A stretch of 43,153 nt of DNA from Mycobacterium sp. 852002-51057_SCH5723018 (GTDB lineage Bacteria > Actinomycetota > Actinomycetes > Mycobacteriales > Mycobacteriaceae). Numbering within the stretch: position 1 is the stretch's first letter; every line of letters starts with the position of its first letter. Positions 1 through 8,169 of this stretch are shown in pieces. The notes under the pieces were generated by a model. The model made no database searches, was not told the DNA's origin, and worked only from the letters and a program-made list of their open reading frames with translations. Location of the stretch: positions 1 to 43,153 of the forward strand of contig NZ_LZIR01000053.1 in the NCBI RefSeq assembly GCF_001667035.1. The letters run 5' to 3'. The translations under genes and the position numbers were made by a program.

Positions 1-72
1 GACGAACGCCGGCCCGAGCAGGTACCAGCTCGTTTTGAGCGAGGCCTGCGTGCTTTGCGCCAACGTATCGAC
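1..72 (-). CDS. mntH: NRAMP-type Mn/Fe transporter (MntH-like), N-terminal fragment
   Basis: Reading the minus strand from base 72 to base 1 gives a peptide containing STQASLKTSWYLLGPAFV. This is the start of the first membrane helix of NRAMP metal-ion transporters; mycobacterial MntH has a near-identical TSLKTSWYLLGPAFV stretch followed by the AAIAYVDPGN motif, which would lie outside the window. The frame is shifted by one base relative to hom. No ATG or GTG is visible upstream in this frame; a TTG at 63-61 is the only nearby start candidate, so the true N-terminus may be missing. Family members are proton-coupled divalent-metal importers in the inner membrane. The match is short but specific. 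It directly abuts the truncated hom gene, which is not the gene order known from M. tuberculosis. Confidence 0.65.
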
Positions 73-1252
73 CCTCGTCCACCACGCCTTCCTGGCGGAC
101 CTCGGCGATGCTGACCTCGCGCTTGCCGAATTCCGCCGCCACCGCGGACAGCACGCCCGGCTTGTCGGCGACGTTCATGCTGACGTAGTAGCGGGTCGAG
201 ATGAATCCCATTGGTGCGATGGGCAGTTGGGCGTAGCGGGACTCCCTCGGCCCTCGGCTGCCCAGCACCCGGTTGCGGGCGGCCATCACCAGGTCGCCAG
301 TCACCGCCGATGCGGTGGGCGCGCCGCCGGCCCCCTGGCCGTAAAACATCAGCCGGCCCGAGGCCGCGGCCTCGACGACCACCGCGTTGAACGCCCCGCT
401 GACCGTCGCCAGCGGATGGGACAACGGCACCAGCGCCGGATAGACGCGGGCCGAAACCCGTTGCTGGCCATCGTCTCCCGTGATGCGCTCGCAGATGGAC
501 AGCAGCTTGATGGTGCAGCCCAGGGCGCGCGCGGAGGCGAAGTCGGCGGGGGTGACCTTGGTGATGCCTTCGCGGTAGACGTCGTCGGCGTGCACCCGGG
601 TGTGGAAGGCGATGGACGCCAGGATCGCGGCCTTGGCCGCGGCGTCGTAGCCCTCGACGTCGGCGGTGGGATCGGCCTCGGCGTAGCCCAGGACGCTGGC
701 GTCGGCCAGGGCGCTGTCGTAGTCGGCGCCGGTGCTGTCCATCGCGGACAGGATGTAGTTGGTGGTGCCGTTGACGATGCCGGCCACCCGCAGCACCGTG
801 TCCCCGGCCAGCGACTGGGTGAGCGGGCGGATGACCGGGATGGCGCCCGCGACCGCCGCCTCGAAATACAGGTCCACGTGGGCATTTTCGGCCGCCTGGG
901 CCAGCTCCCCGGTGGACGTGGACAGCAGGGCCTTGTTGGCCGTGACGACGGACTTGCCGTGCTCGAGCGCGGACAGGATCGCCTTGCGGGCCGGCTCGAC
1001 CGGTCCCATCAACTCGACGACGATGTCGACGTCCTCTCGTGAAACGAGCTCGTCGATGTCGTTGGTGAGCAGGTCGATCGGGACGCCGCGGTCGTCGGCC
1101 ACGCGGCGCACGCCGATGCCGCGCAGCACCAACGGGGCGCCGACGCGAGCGGCCAGGTCATCGGCGCTGTCCTCGATGATGCGGACGACTTCACTGCCGA
1201 CGTTGCCAAACCCGAGTACTGCTACGCCGACGGGCTTTTCGTCACCGGACAC
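1..1252 (-). CDS. hom: Homoserine dehydrogenase, 3' end lost or rearranged
   Basis: This enzyme reduces aspartate semialdehyde to homoserine with NAD(P)H, in the threonine/methionine branch of the aspartate pathway. The GTG start at 1252 lies three bases after the lysA stop. Residues 14-19 are the GFGNVG dinucleotide-binding loop. The catalytic domain follows, and the first half of the C-terminal ACT domain is present from about residue 355 (RYYVSMNVADKPGVLSAVAA). Homology runs to RQEGVVDEG at residue 394 (base 71-74) and then stops: the expected remainder of the ACT domain, some 45 residues in M. tuberculosis ThrA, is replaced by unrelated residues although the frame stays open to the window edge. 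The ACT domain mediates threonine feedback, so if the truncation is real the enzyme may be deregulated or unstable. Third gene of argS-lysA-hom. Confidence 0.9.
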   Translation of the reverse strand, partial: MSGDEKPVGVAVLGFGNVGSEVVRIIEDSADDLAARVGAPLVLRGIGVRRVADDRGVPIDLLTNDIDELVSREDVDIVVELMGPVEPARKAILSALEHGKSVVTANKALLSTSTGELAQAAENAHVDLYFEAAVAGAIPVIRPLTQSLAGDTVLRVAGIVNGTTNYILSAMDSTGADYDSALADASVLGYAEADPTADVEGYDAAAKAAILASIAFHTRVHADDVYREGITKVTPADFASARALGCTIKLLSICERITGDDGQQRVSARVYPALVPLSHPLATVSGAFNAVVVEAAASGRLMFYGQGAGGAPTASAVTGDLVMAARNRVLGSRGPRESRYAQLPIAPMGFISTRYYVSMNVADKPGVLSAVAAEFGKREVSIAEVRQEGVVDEGRYVGAKHAGLAQNELVPARAGVR

Positions 1253-1255
1253 GGG

Positions 1256-2674
1256 TCACCTCACTTCCAGACTCAGCAGGTCGTCGACCGTCTCGCGGCG
1301 CAGGATCAGGCGGGCGCGACCGGCGCGCACGGCGATCACGGCGGGGCGGCCGATCATGTTGTATCGGCTCGACAGCGAATAACAGTAGGCGCCGGTGGCG
1401 GCGACCCCGAGCAGGTCGCCGGGCCGCAGGTCGCCCGGCACCCAGGTGTCGCGAACGACGATGTCGCCTGTTTCGCAGTGTTTTCCGACGATGCGGGCCA
1501 GCTCCGCGGGGGCGTCGCTGATCCGCGACACCAAGCGGGCGTCGTACTGCGCGTCATACAGCGCGGTGCGGATGTTGTCGCTCATGCCGCCGTCGACGCT
1601 GACGTAACGCCGGTGGGCCATGGTGCTGACGTCGACGTCCTTGACGGTGCCCACCTCATACAGCGTGACGGTGCCCGGTCCGGCGATTGCGCGACCGGGT
1701 TCGACCACCAGGTCGGGGGTGGGCAGCCCGACCGCCGCCGACTCGTTGCGCACGATGGCACCCAGCTTGTCGGCCAGCTCGGCCACCGGCGGCGGATCGT
1801 CGGACGCCAGGTACGAGATGCCCAGGCCGCCACCCAGATCGACGGTGGAGAGCTGGGCCGTCTTTTCGGCGCCGAACTCGGCGACGATGTCGTGCAGCAG
1901 GCCGATGACGCGGTGCGCGGCGATTTCGAAGCCGGCGACGTCGAAGATCTGCGAGCCGATGTGGCTGTGCAGCCCGACCAGCCGCAGGTGATCGGTGGCG
2001 AAGACCCGGCGGACCGCCGCCAGCGCCGCGCCGCTGGCCACCGACAGGCCGAACTTCTGGTCCTCGTGTGCGGTGGAGATGAACTCGTGGGTGTGCGCCT
2101 CGACGCCGACGGTGAGGCGCACCAGCACGTCCTGGACGATGCCGGCCTCGCCGGCGATGGCGTCGAGGCGCTCGATCTCGATCATCGAGTCCAGGACGAC
2201 GTGGCCCACCCCGGCCTTCACGGCGGCGGTCAGCTCGGCGACGGATTTGTTGTTGCCGTGGAAGGTGATTCGCTCGGGAGGGAAGTCGGCGTGCAGCGCT
2301 ACGGCCAGTTCCCCACCGGTGCAGACGTCGAGGGAAAGGCCTTCTTCGTTGATCCAGCGCGCGATTTCGGTGCACAGGAACGCCTTGGCGGCGTAGTGCA
2401 CGTTGTGGCCGCCGCCGAAGGCGGAGGCCATGTCTTGGCAGCGGGAGCGGAAGTCGTCCTCGTCGATGACGAACAGCGGGGTCCCGTACTCCTGCGCGAG
2501 CTCGGTCACCGGGACTCCCCCGATGACCGCCGCCCCCGCTTCGTCGCGGGTTGTGCTGCGCGGCCAGACGTTCGGCGCCAGCCGCAGCAGCTCCTCGGGG
2601 GATTGCGGGCGCAACGGGCTGTCGGTGTGCCGGGTTTCGTCGGCGTGCCGGGGGCCGGCGGGATGGACGTTCAC
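1256..2674 (-). CDS. lysA: Diaminopimelate decarboxylase
   Basis: PLP-dependent fold-III decarboxylase that converts meso-diaminopimelate to L-lysine, the last step of lysine synthesis. The Schiff-base lysine is K97 in HYAAKAF. The HSHIGSQ and GGGLGISY phosphate-binding motifs are present, as is the substrate-loop Cys in GKHCETGD near the C-terminus. The start is GTG at 2674, overlapping the argS stop by four bases (GTGA), giving 472 residues. That is about 25 longer than the 447-residue M. tuberculosis protein because of a low-complexity N-terminal lead, so an internal start nearer the conserved [11 protein letters not shown] is possible. It is translationally coupled between argS and hom, the conserved mycobacterial order. 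Confidence 0.96.
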   Translation of the reverse strand: MNVHPAGPRHADETRHTDSPLRPQSPEELLRLAPNVWPRSTTRDEAGAAVIGGVPVTELAQEYGTPLFVIDEDDFRSRCQDMASAFGGGHNVHYAAKAFLCTEIARWINEEGLSLDVCTGGELAVALHADFPPERITFHGNNKSVAELTAAVKAGVGHVVLDSMIEIERLDAIAGEAGIVQDVLVRLTVGVEAHTHEFISTAHEDQKFGLSVASGAALAAVRRVFATDHLRLVGLHSHIGSQIFDVAGFEIAAHRVIGLLHDIVAEFGAEKTAQLSTVDLGGGLGISYLASDDPPPVAELADKLGAIVRNESAAVGLPTPDLVVEPGRAIAGPGTVTLYEVGTVKDVDVSTMAHRRYVSVDGGMSDNIRTALYDAQYDARLVSRISDAPAELARIVGKHCETGDIVVRDTWVPGDLRPGDLLGVAATGAYCYSLSSRYNMIGRPAVIAVRAGRARLILRRETVDDLLSLEVR

Positions 2675-4323
2675 ATTCGCTCCGGGGCGGTGACGCCGAG
2701 GATCGTCAGACCGTTGGCGATGACCTGGCGGGTGGCCTGGCACAGCGCCAGGCGCGCGGTGTGCAGGTCGGTGGGCTGCTCGTCGCCCTGCGGCAATACC
2801 CGGCACGAGTCGTAGAACCGGTGGTAGTCGCCGGCGAGGTCTTCTAGGTAGCGGCACACCCGGTGCGGTTCACGAAGGGACGCCGCGGTTTCCAGCACCC
2901 GGGGGAATTCGCCGATGGTGCGAAGCAGCGTGCCCTCCTTGTCGTGCGTGAGAAGTTCGAGGTGTCCGGTGTCGGGGATCAGGCCGAGCTCGGCGGCGTT
3001 GCGGGCCAGCGCGGAAAGCCTCGCGTGCGCGTATTGCACGTAGTAGACCGGGTTTTCGCTGGACGCCGAGGACCACAGCGCCAGGTCGATGTCGATGGCG
3101 GTGTCCACCGACGAGCGGATCAGGCTGTAGCGCGCCGCGTCGACGCCGATGGCGTCGACCAGGTCGTCGAGCGTGAGCACGGTTCCGGCGCGCTTGCTCA
3201 TCCGAACCGGCTGGCCGTCGCGTACCAGGTTGACCATCTGGCCGATGAGCACCTCGACGGTGGCCGGGTCCTCGCCGAAAGCGGCGGCCACGGCCTTGAG
3301 CCGGGCGATGTAACCGTGGTGGTCGGCGCCGAGCATGTAGATGCACAGGTCGAAGCCGCGTTGCCGCTTGTCCAGGTAGTAGGCGATGTCGGCGGCGATG
3401 TAGGCCGGCTTGCCGTCGCTCTTGATCACGACGCGGTCCTTGTCGTCGCCAAAGGCGCTGGTGCGCAACCAGGTTGCGCCGTCCTTCTCGTAGACGTTGC
3501 CCGTCCCCCGCAGCCGGGCGAGGGCCTGGTCGACCCGCCCGCTGGTGTGCATCGAGTCTTCGTGGGTGTAGACGTCGAAGTCGGTGCCGAACTCGTGCAG
3601 CGACTCCTTGATGTGGGTGAACATCAGGTCGACGCCGATCGCGCGGAAGGTTTCGTGCATCTCGGCGTCGGGCAGGCTCAGCGCGTCAGGCGCCTTCTGC
3701 AGCACCTGCGCGGCGATGTCGTTGATGTAGGCGCCCGCGTAGCCGTCTTCTGGGGTCGGTTCGCCTTTGGCCGCGGCGATCAACGAGCTGGCGAACCGGT
3801 CGATCTGGGCGCCGTGGTCGTTGAAATAGTATTCGCGCACCACGTCGGCGCCCTGCGTGGCCAGCAGCCGGCCGAGCGCGTCGCCGACGGCGGCCCAGCG
3901 GGTGCCCCCGATGTGGATCGGTCCGGTCGGATTGGCCGAGACGAACTCCAGGTTGACCTTGTGCCCCGCCATGTCCTCCGACTGACCGAACTCGTCGCCG
4001 GCGTCGATCACGTTGTTGACGACCACGGCCTGCGCCGACGCCTCAAGGCGCATGTTGATGAAGCCGGGTCCGGCCACTTCCGCTTCGGCGATGCCGTCGG
4101 CGTTGGCCAGCTTTTCGGCGAGCCATCCGGCCAGCTCGCACGGGTTGGCGCCGACCTTCTTGCCCAGCTGCAGTGCCAAGTTGCTGGCGTAGTCGCCGTG
4201 CTCGGGGTTGCGCGGCCGCTCCACGGTGACCGTCGCCGGCAAGGCGGCAGCGTCCAGCCCGCGCTCGGCAAGCACCGCGGCAGCGGTGGCTTTGAGCAGC
4301 TCAGCCAGGTCAGCGGGGGTCAC
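2671..4323 (-). CDS. argS: Arginyl-tRNA synthetase
   Basis: Class I aminoacyl-tRNA synthetase that charges tRNA-Arg. Starting at GTG 4323 the protein is 550 residues, the length of the M. tuberculosis enzyme; the frame stays open upstream, but that extension (rich in Arg and Gly) is not conserved. The N-terminal tRNA-recognition domain is followed by the HIGH-equivalent motif HIGG at 137-140 within [10 protein letters not shown], the KMSKS-equivalent RMSKRAG at about 392-398, and the C-terminal DALR anticodon-binding domain ending at APERM. First gene of argS-lysA-hom. It is divergent from the tRNA-Arg(CCG) gene, whose 5' end lies 114 bases away. Confidence 0.97.
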   Translation of the reverse strand: MTPADLAELLKATAAAVLAERGLDAAALPATVTVERPRNPEHGDYASNLALQLGKKVGANPCELAGWLAEKLANADGIAEAEVAGPGFINMRLEASAQAVVVNNVIDAGDEFGQSEDMAGHKVNLEFVSANPTGPIHIGGTRWAAVGDALGRLLATQGADVVREYYFNDHGAQIDRFASSLIAAAKGEPTPEDGYAGAYINDIAAQVLQKAPDALSLPDAEMHETFRAIGVDLMFTHIKESLHEFGTDFDVYTHEDSMHTSGRVDQALARLRGTGNVYEKDGATWLRTSAFGDDKDRVVIKSDGKPAYIAADIAYYLDKRQRGFDLCIYMLGADHHGYIARLKAVAAAFGEDPATVEVLIGQMVNLVRDGQPVRMSKRAGTVLTLDDLVDAIGVDAARYSLIRSSVDTAIDIDLALWSSASSENPVYYVQYAHARLSALARNAAELGLIPDTGHLELLTHDKEGTLLRTIGEFPRVLETAASLREPHRVCRYLEDLAGDYHRFYDSCRVLPQGDEQPTDLHTARLALCQATRQVIANGLTILGVTAPERM

Positions 4324-4437
4324 GAGCGTCCATCCTATTGGCTCGGGTGCTCTCCCCCCGAATCGTCGCAGTGACGAAGCGGCCACCAGGATGCGCTAGT
4401 CTGGCGGGGCCCAGTTGGCGCAACTTCTATATCGTGC

Positions 4438-4510
4438 GCCCCCGTAGCTCAGGGGATAGAGCGTCTGCCTCCGGAGCAGAAGGCCGCAGGTTCGAATCCT
4501 GCCGGGGGCA
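4438..4510 (+). tRNA. tRNA-Arg (anticodon CCG)
   Basis: Complete cloverleaf. The acceptor strand GCCCCCG (4438-4444) pairs with CGGGGGC (4503-4509). The D arm has stems GCTC/GAGC. The anticodon stem TCTGC/GCAGA encloses loop CTCCGGA with anticodon CCG, reading CGG codons. The T arm is GCAGG-TTCGAAT-CCTGC (4486-4502). Discriminator base A4510; CCA is not encoded. The 3' third doubles as the proximal attachment site of an integrated element, which leaves the tRNA intact. Confidence 0.97.
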
Positions 4511-4511
4511 C
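4484..4511 (+). repeat. attL-like core repeat in the tRNA-Arg 3' end
   Basis: These 28 bases, covering the T arm and 3' acceptor strand, recur at 10587-10614 in the same orientation with one mismatch (G4506 against A10609). Similarity resumes beyond the core: 4524-4542 resembles 10626-10644 at almost the same offset. This is the standard arrangement left by a tyrosine-recombinase element integrated into a tRNA 3' end. Confidence 0.9.
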
Positions 4512-4561
4512 AGCATATGTATGCAGCTCAGAGGCCGTTTTTGATAGTTGGACGAGGCACG

Positions 4562-4581
4562 GCGTGCGATTAGCGTGCGAT
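4562..4581 (+). repeat. Short direct repeat beside attL
   Basis: GCGTGCGAT occurs twice (4562-4570 and 4573-4581), eleven bases apart start to start, about 50 bases inside the element from the tRNA core. Spaced short repeats flanking att cores are typical of arm-type integrase sites. They could equally be a regulator site for the gene starting at 4622. Confidence 0.4.
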
Positions 4582-4621
4582 CCGCAACCATCACCTGCCA
4601 GCATTCACCGGCACTAAACGG

Positions 4622-5149
4622 GTGCCCGTGAATGACGACGATCGACAAGCGATCGAGCGATTGCTTACGGAGTCCGACCCCGCGGCGGGTGTCGTGTTTC
4701 TACCGGAATCCTTCGATGAGGACGGCAAGGGCATCTACGACGATGCCTTAATACTTCTATCCAAGCTGTTGCGGTCCGAAGGCATCGCCGTCTCGTGGGC
4801 GCAAGAAGCGAGTGAGCGTACCTACATTGCCAGAAGATCAGCTGCCGAAGTCATCTGGAACGCTGGTCTTAGTCTCCCTATCGCCGTCGGCGCAGGCCTC
4901 GCCGTCGCCAAACTGTCACAGTGGCTGGGGCTGAGCCCTCAGCGCGAGGGTAAGGTCCGGTTTTTCCTTGCCCGCGCGAAGGGGCCCGATGGCATTTCCT
5001 GGGAGTGGCAAGAAATCGAGGGCACCGGCGCTGAGGTTGCGGAGCTGATGAAAGGGCTGGCACCACCCGTACCAGACCTACCGACGGCACCTACTTCGAA
5101 CCCCCCAGCGCTACCCCCTACTGAGCCACCGCTGGTACCACCGTCTTAA
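4622..5149 (+). CDS. Unknown protein with hydrophobic segment, first gene of TIR cassette
   Basis: 175 residues from GTG 4622; a second in-frame GTG at 4628 is equally possible. I do not recognise the family. The N-terminal part (about 20-65) reads like a small alpha/beta unit (AAGVVFLPESF, then DALILLSKLLRSEGIAVSW). A hydrophobic stretch at 76-104 could be one membrane segment or a buried helix pair. The segment KVRFFLARAKGPDGISWEW looks like a beta hairpin, and the last 28 residues are proline-rich. It is six bases upstream of the next gene in the same direction, so the two are probably co-transcribed. Base composition is visibly poorer in G+C than argS/lysA, which fits transfer. A sensor or membrane partner of the TIR protein would fit the context, but no function can be assigned. 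Confidence 0.75.
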   Translation: MPVNDDDRQAIERLLTESDPAAGVVFLPESFDEDGKGIYDDALILLSKLLRSEGIAVSWAQEASERTYIARRSAAEVIWNAGLSLPIAVGAGLAVAKLSQWLGLSPQREGKVRFFLARAKGPDGISWEWQEIEGTGAEVAELMKGLAPPVPDLPTAPTSNPPALPPTEPPLVPPS

Positions 5150-5155
5150 GACCGG

Positions 5156-5959
5156 ATGAGCGAACAAGACGCCGTCTGCACGGGAGGACCAGGCGAGCCC
5201 GCTGAGGGAGCGGACGCTGGGCCCGCCGACGAGTACCGGAAAGAAATGCTCATGGCACACAGACAGTCGCTCCACCAGCGTGCGAGTGAGCTGCTCCATG
5301 CCGCACGCCACACCGTTGCTGCCTCACGGCATGAGGCGGAAAAGCTTGCGCGAGAAGCTTTGACGGAGGCAGCGCACGCATATTGGTACGCGGAAGAAAC
5401 CGAGGCAGCAGGCCCCGAGCATAAATTTCTGCACCAAATCGGCCGCTGGACGCGTGAAACCTTCGGTTGCGCATTCGACTGGAACGGAACAAGCTACATT
5501 AGTTCATGCCCGGTTCTGCTGGCAGATAAGCGATTTGGCGCTTCGCCCACCCTCGTGGCGACCCAAATATTGTGCTCTGTTTGTGATCAAGATCTTTCGG
5601 AATGCGCGCACAGCCGTGAACGCTTGTACATCGTGAGGGGCGACCGTACAACGTCTGGTAGCTGTCGCGTTTGCAACACGCGAGACGATTGCGAGCATGA
5701 CCCGAACAAGCTATACGCCGCTCCTGTGTATCGAATCCGTAAGGGAATGAAGCTGATCGAAGCCAGCTTTGTCGATGTACCCGCCGACCCAACTGCACGC
5801 CCGACAGAGCTACGGAAATATACCGATGACCTCATGCGCGCTGTCCGAAGGGCCTTCCCCAACGTTCCGAAGTTTTGCGATCACTGCCGGGAGCCTTATC
5901 ACGGACTGCCGCGGCCTTTAGACCTTAACGATTCAGAAGCGTTGTTTTGGATTAGTTGA
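5156..5959 (+). CDS. Protein with duplicated CxxC/CxH putative zinc motifs
   Basis: 267 residues from ATG 5156, six bases after the previous stop. In-frame ATGs at 5246 and 5252 are alternatives. The N-terminal ~85 residues are acidic and then strongly helical. Two similar metal-binding-type motifs follow: C140-x2-C143-x6-C150-x-H152 and C170-x2-C173-x5-C179-x-H181. A third CxxC pair is at C241/C244. Between the second and third is EASFVDVPADPTARP. A zinc-finger-like Cys/His module followed by 'SxVDxPADP' resembles what I recall of some phage head-maturation proteins. The likeness is partial, so I do not name it. It sits between the hydrophobic protein and the TIR protein, and lower G+C matches both neighbours. 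Possibilities include a metal-binding sensor of phage structural protein or a domesticated phage piece; both are inference. Confidence 0.75.
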   Translation: MSEQDAVCTGGPGEPAEGADAGPADEYRKEMLMAHRQSLHQRASELLHAARHTVAASRHEAEKLAREALTEAAHAYWYAEETEAAGPEHKFLHQIGRWTRETFGCAFDWNGTSYISSCPVLLADKRFGASPTLVATQILCSVCDQDLSECAHSRERLYIVRGDRTTSGSCRVCNTRDDCEHDPNKLYAAPVYRIRKGMKLIEASFVDVPADPTARPTELRKYTDDLMRAVRRAFPNVPKFCDHCREPYHGLPRPLDLNDSEALFWIS

Positions 5960-5996
5960 GTCCAGTGCGGGCGGGGTTCTAAGTTACGCTCTGGAC

Positions 5997-7166
5997 ATGC
6001 ATCTTGCCGCCACCGAACTGCCGTCCGGTTTCTGGAGCTACGTTCATAAGGACAATGACGCAGAACACGGCCGAATCCTCCGCCTCTGCGACGCGCTTAA
6101 AGATGAATTCGGTTTATTAACGGCCCGCAACCTCGATCTCTTTACCGACCGTAGCGGGATAGCCTGGGGCCATAAATGGCGCGAGACAATCGATAATGCA
6201 CTAAACGAGACGACCTTCTTTATCGCTGTCGTCACTCCCAGATATATCCTCAGTGAAGAATGCCGTCGGGAGCTGCTGATCTTTAGTCAGAATGTCCGTG
6301 CCCAAGGTGTTCCAGAATTGTTGTGTCCAATACTCTATGCGGATGTCGACGGCCTAGATGAGAACTCCGACGATGAGGTGAAAGCCGCAATCGCCAAGGC
6401 GCAATATGAACCATTCATCGACCTGCGCCTGGTTGACGAACAAAGCAGCGAGTACCGACAGGCGGTAAACGGCCTAGCTGTGCGGCTCATAGATATCGCA
6501 AACGGTATCGCTGCCAAGGAAACGGAGGTTCCTGCGCCTGTGGCTGCGCTCGACGAAAACCGCCCATCTGGTGGTGAAGATGTAGCCGATGAGCCGGGGT
6601 TAATCGACGCAGCCACGGCGATGGCGCGCCTATTCCCAGAATGGCAACAAACCGTAGAGCATTTGGTTGGCTTGATTAATGAAACCGGTGAAATTGCTAC
6701 TGACACTTCGCCGAAGATTACAGCAGCCGGCGCGGATGGACCTATAGCTGTTAGTGAGATATTGCATGAATACGCATCTAAAATGGGGCCTATCGCTAAA
6801 GAATTCCGCGACACCGGCACTCTGTATGCGACGCAGTCGGTTACTATGAACGCCAATATACTGCCCATTCTGAACCAGCTTAAAAAGACGCCAGCCAGCG
6901 AGCTAATCGACCCGGTGATATACGACTTTCTTGAAAGCATAATTTCACTGGCCGACGCTGGCGAAGAAGCGGAAACTTCAGTCCGGGAATTTCAGCAAAG
7001 CGCGCAAAGCATATATGGATTGAGTCGTGTTGTCCGGCCACCGCTCGAATTGTTAAGCGAAGGAGCCCAACGATTCCTAGACGGGCAAGCGCTGCTCGAT
7101 GAGTGGAAACGCCGAGCCGAAGAAATCCTTGCTGAGCATCCGCGCCGGGACGGGGCCGGCACCTAA
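5997..7166 (+). CDS. TIR-domain protein, probable NAD-cleaving or signalling effector
   Basis: 389 residues. Residues 11-165 form a bacterial TIR domain: FWSYVHKDND (strand A/box 1), LDLFTDRSGIAWGHKWRETID (the BB-loop region), TTFFIAVVTPRYILSEECRRELLIF (strand D and helix C). E92 in the C-x-x-E of ECRRE is the position of the catalytic Glu of NAD-hydrolysing TIR domains. The remaining ~220 residues are mostly helical, rich in Glu/Ala, without a recognised sensor domain, and could be an oligomerisation or ligand-sensing module. The gene begins 37 bases after its neighbour and uses codons such as TTA and ATA that are rare in this genome. Bacterial TIR proteins commonly kill phage-infected cells by NAD depletion or make a cyclic-ADPR-type messenger. 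No ThsA-like partner is visible, so this is not a canonical Thoeris locus. Confidence 0.88.
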   Translation: MHLAATELPSGFWSYVHKDNDAEHGRILRLCDALKDEFGLLTARNLDLFTDRSGIAWGHKWRETIDNALNETTFFIAVVTPRYILSEECRRELLIFSQNVRAQGVPELLCPILYADVDGLDENSDDEVKAAIAKAQYEPFIDLRLVDEQSSEYRQAVNGLAVRLIDIANGIAAKETEVPAPVAALDENRPSGGEDVADEPGLIDAATAMARLFPEWQQTVEHLVGLINETGEIATDTSPKITAAGADGPIAVSEILHEYASKMGPIAKEFRDTGTLYATQSVTMNANILPILNQLKKTPASELIDPVIYDFLESIISLADAGEEAETSVREFQQSAQSIYGLSRVVRPPLELLSEGAQRFLDGQALLDEWKRRAEEILAEHPRRDGAGT

Positions 7167-7410
7167 AAAACCCCCGGACCCGTACGGCTCAAAATGAGCT
7201 GTCCTGGCCGGTGCGCGCCGCCTACAGGGGGAAGGGGTTTTCCCAGCCCGGCCAACAGCTCGACGGGGAGGTCGAAGGAGCCGGGCCCGACGGGGCAGTC
7301 AGGCCAGGCGTGCGCGCTTCGGGAAGAGAGCGCGTTGGCAAACTGGCGCGCCGCCTAGCGTCGCGGGCATACGATGCGGTCCAGGGCCACGGCGATGGAG
7401 GGATCCCGCG
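7167..7410. other. Unassigned 244-base spacer inside the island
   Basis: No gene is supported here. Base composition switches from the lower-G+C cassette to the high-G+C style of the following hydrolase, so a junction of differently derived DNA probably lies within it. Minus-strand reading near 7200-7290 gives a plausible protein tail (FDLPVELLAGLGKPLPP), which may be a remnant of an unidentified chromosomal gene. Confidence 0.35.
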
Positions 7411-8148
7411 ATGTCACTGCCCGCGTTGGTTCTGGTGCACGGAGGCGGGCTCGCCGCCGATTCGTGGGAGCTGACTGTCGAAGAGATTCACCGGTTGGCA
7501 CCCGAGTTAACCGTGCTTGCCCTCGACATGCCGGGACGACGGGACAAGCCGGGAGACCTGCGGGCAATGGCCATCGCCGACTATGTGGGCTCGCTCGTCG
7601 GCGACATCGAGAGCGCCGAGTTGAAGGACATCGTCATCGTCGCTCACTCGATGGGGGCTCTGCCGCTGCCTGGAGTGGTCACCAAGCTTGGAGCGGCGCG
7701 GGTACGTGAAATGATCTTCGCCGCCGCGTTCCTCCCGCCGGAAGGTACGTCGATCGTGGAAAGCTCACCGTGGGTGATCAGGACGATCGCCCGGCGCAGA
7801 GCAAAGAAAAACGTGCCAACGCCAACGCCAAAGTCCTATGCGCGGTTCGTGTTCTTGAACGGCGTTCCTTCGCATCGCCGCCGATTCATGTCCGGCAAGC
7901 TCTATGCAGAGTCACTGCGCATGCTCACAGAGAAGGTGTCTCGACAGGGGATGCCCGACGACATTCCCCGCACCTGGATCCTCACTCGGCGGGATCGTGC
8001 CCTCGCGCCGAAACTGCAGCGCAAATACATTGACGCACTTGGTGGTGTGCAGACCCTCATCGAAGTCGACACTTGTCACATGGTTATGGTCAGTGAGCCG
8101 GAACGACTGGCCCAGATAATTGTGGAGCGGTGTCGGCTTTACGCCTAA
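7411..8148 (+). CDS. Alpha/beta-fold hydrolase (esterase/EstC-like)
   Basis: 245 residues from ATG 7411. The oxyanion-hole motif HGGG is at residues 10-13, the nucleophile elbow AHSMG places Ser at S80, and the likely acid and base are D195 (TRRDRAL) and H223 (DTCHMVMV), so the triad is complete. There is no signal peptide, so it is probably cytosolic. The compact cap and HGGG start resemble small methylesterase/hydroxynitrile-lyase-type hydrolases that act on small esters; the substrate cannot be told. High G+C and ordinary mycobacterial codon use contrast with the TIR cassette just upstream. It could be passenger DNA from another actinobacterium or host-derived. Confidence 0.88.
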   Translation: MSLPALVLVHGGGLAADSWELTVEEIHRLAPELTVLALDMPGRRDKPGDLRAMAIADYVGSLVGDIESAELKDIVIVAHSMGALPLPGVVTKLGAARVREMIFAAAFLPPEGTSIVESSPWVIRTIARRRAKKNVPTPTPKSYARFVFLNGVPSHRRRFMSGKLYAESLRMLTEKVSRQGMPDDIPRTWILTRRDRALAPKLQRKYIDALGGVQTLIEVDTCHMVMVSEPERLAQIIVERCRLYA

Positions 8149-8169
8149 GAGATCGGGCTAGGTGTTTCG

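Noticed and set aside
1478..2815. Plus-strand frame antisense to lysA and similar frames antisense to hom and argS
   Set aside because: The opposite strand carries complete conserved enzymes; these are codon-bias shadows.
5997..7166. Canonical Thoeris system
   Set aside because: No ThsA (SIR2 or other NADase) or second TIR gene lies nearby, and the two neighbours do not match Thoeris parts.
7211..7474. 87-codon frame overlapping the hydrolase start
   Set aside because: It overlaps the hydrolase gene out of frame and has no recognisable domain.
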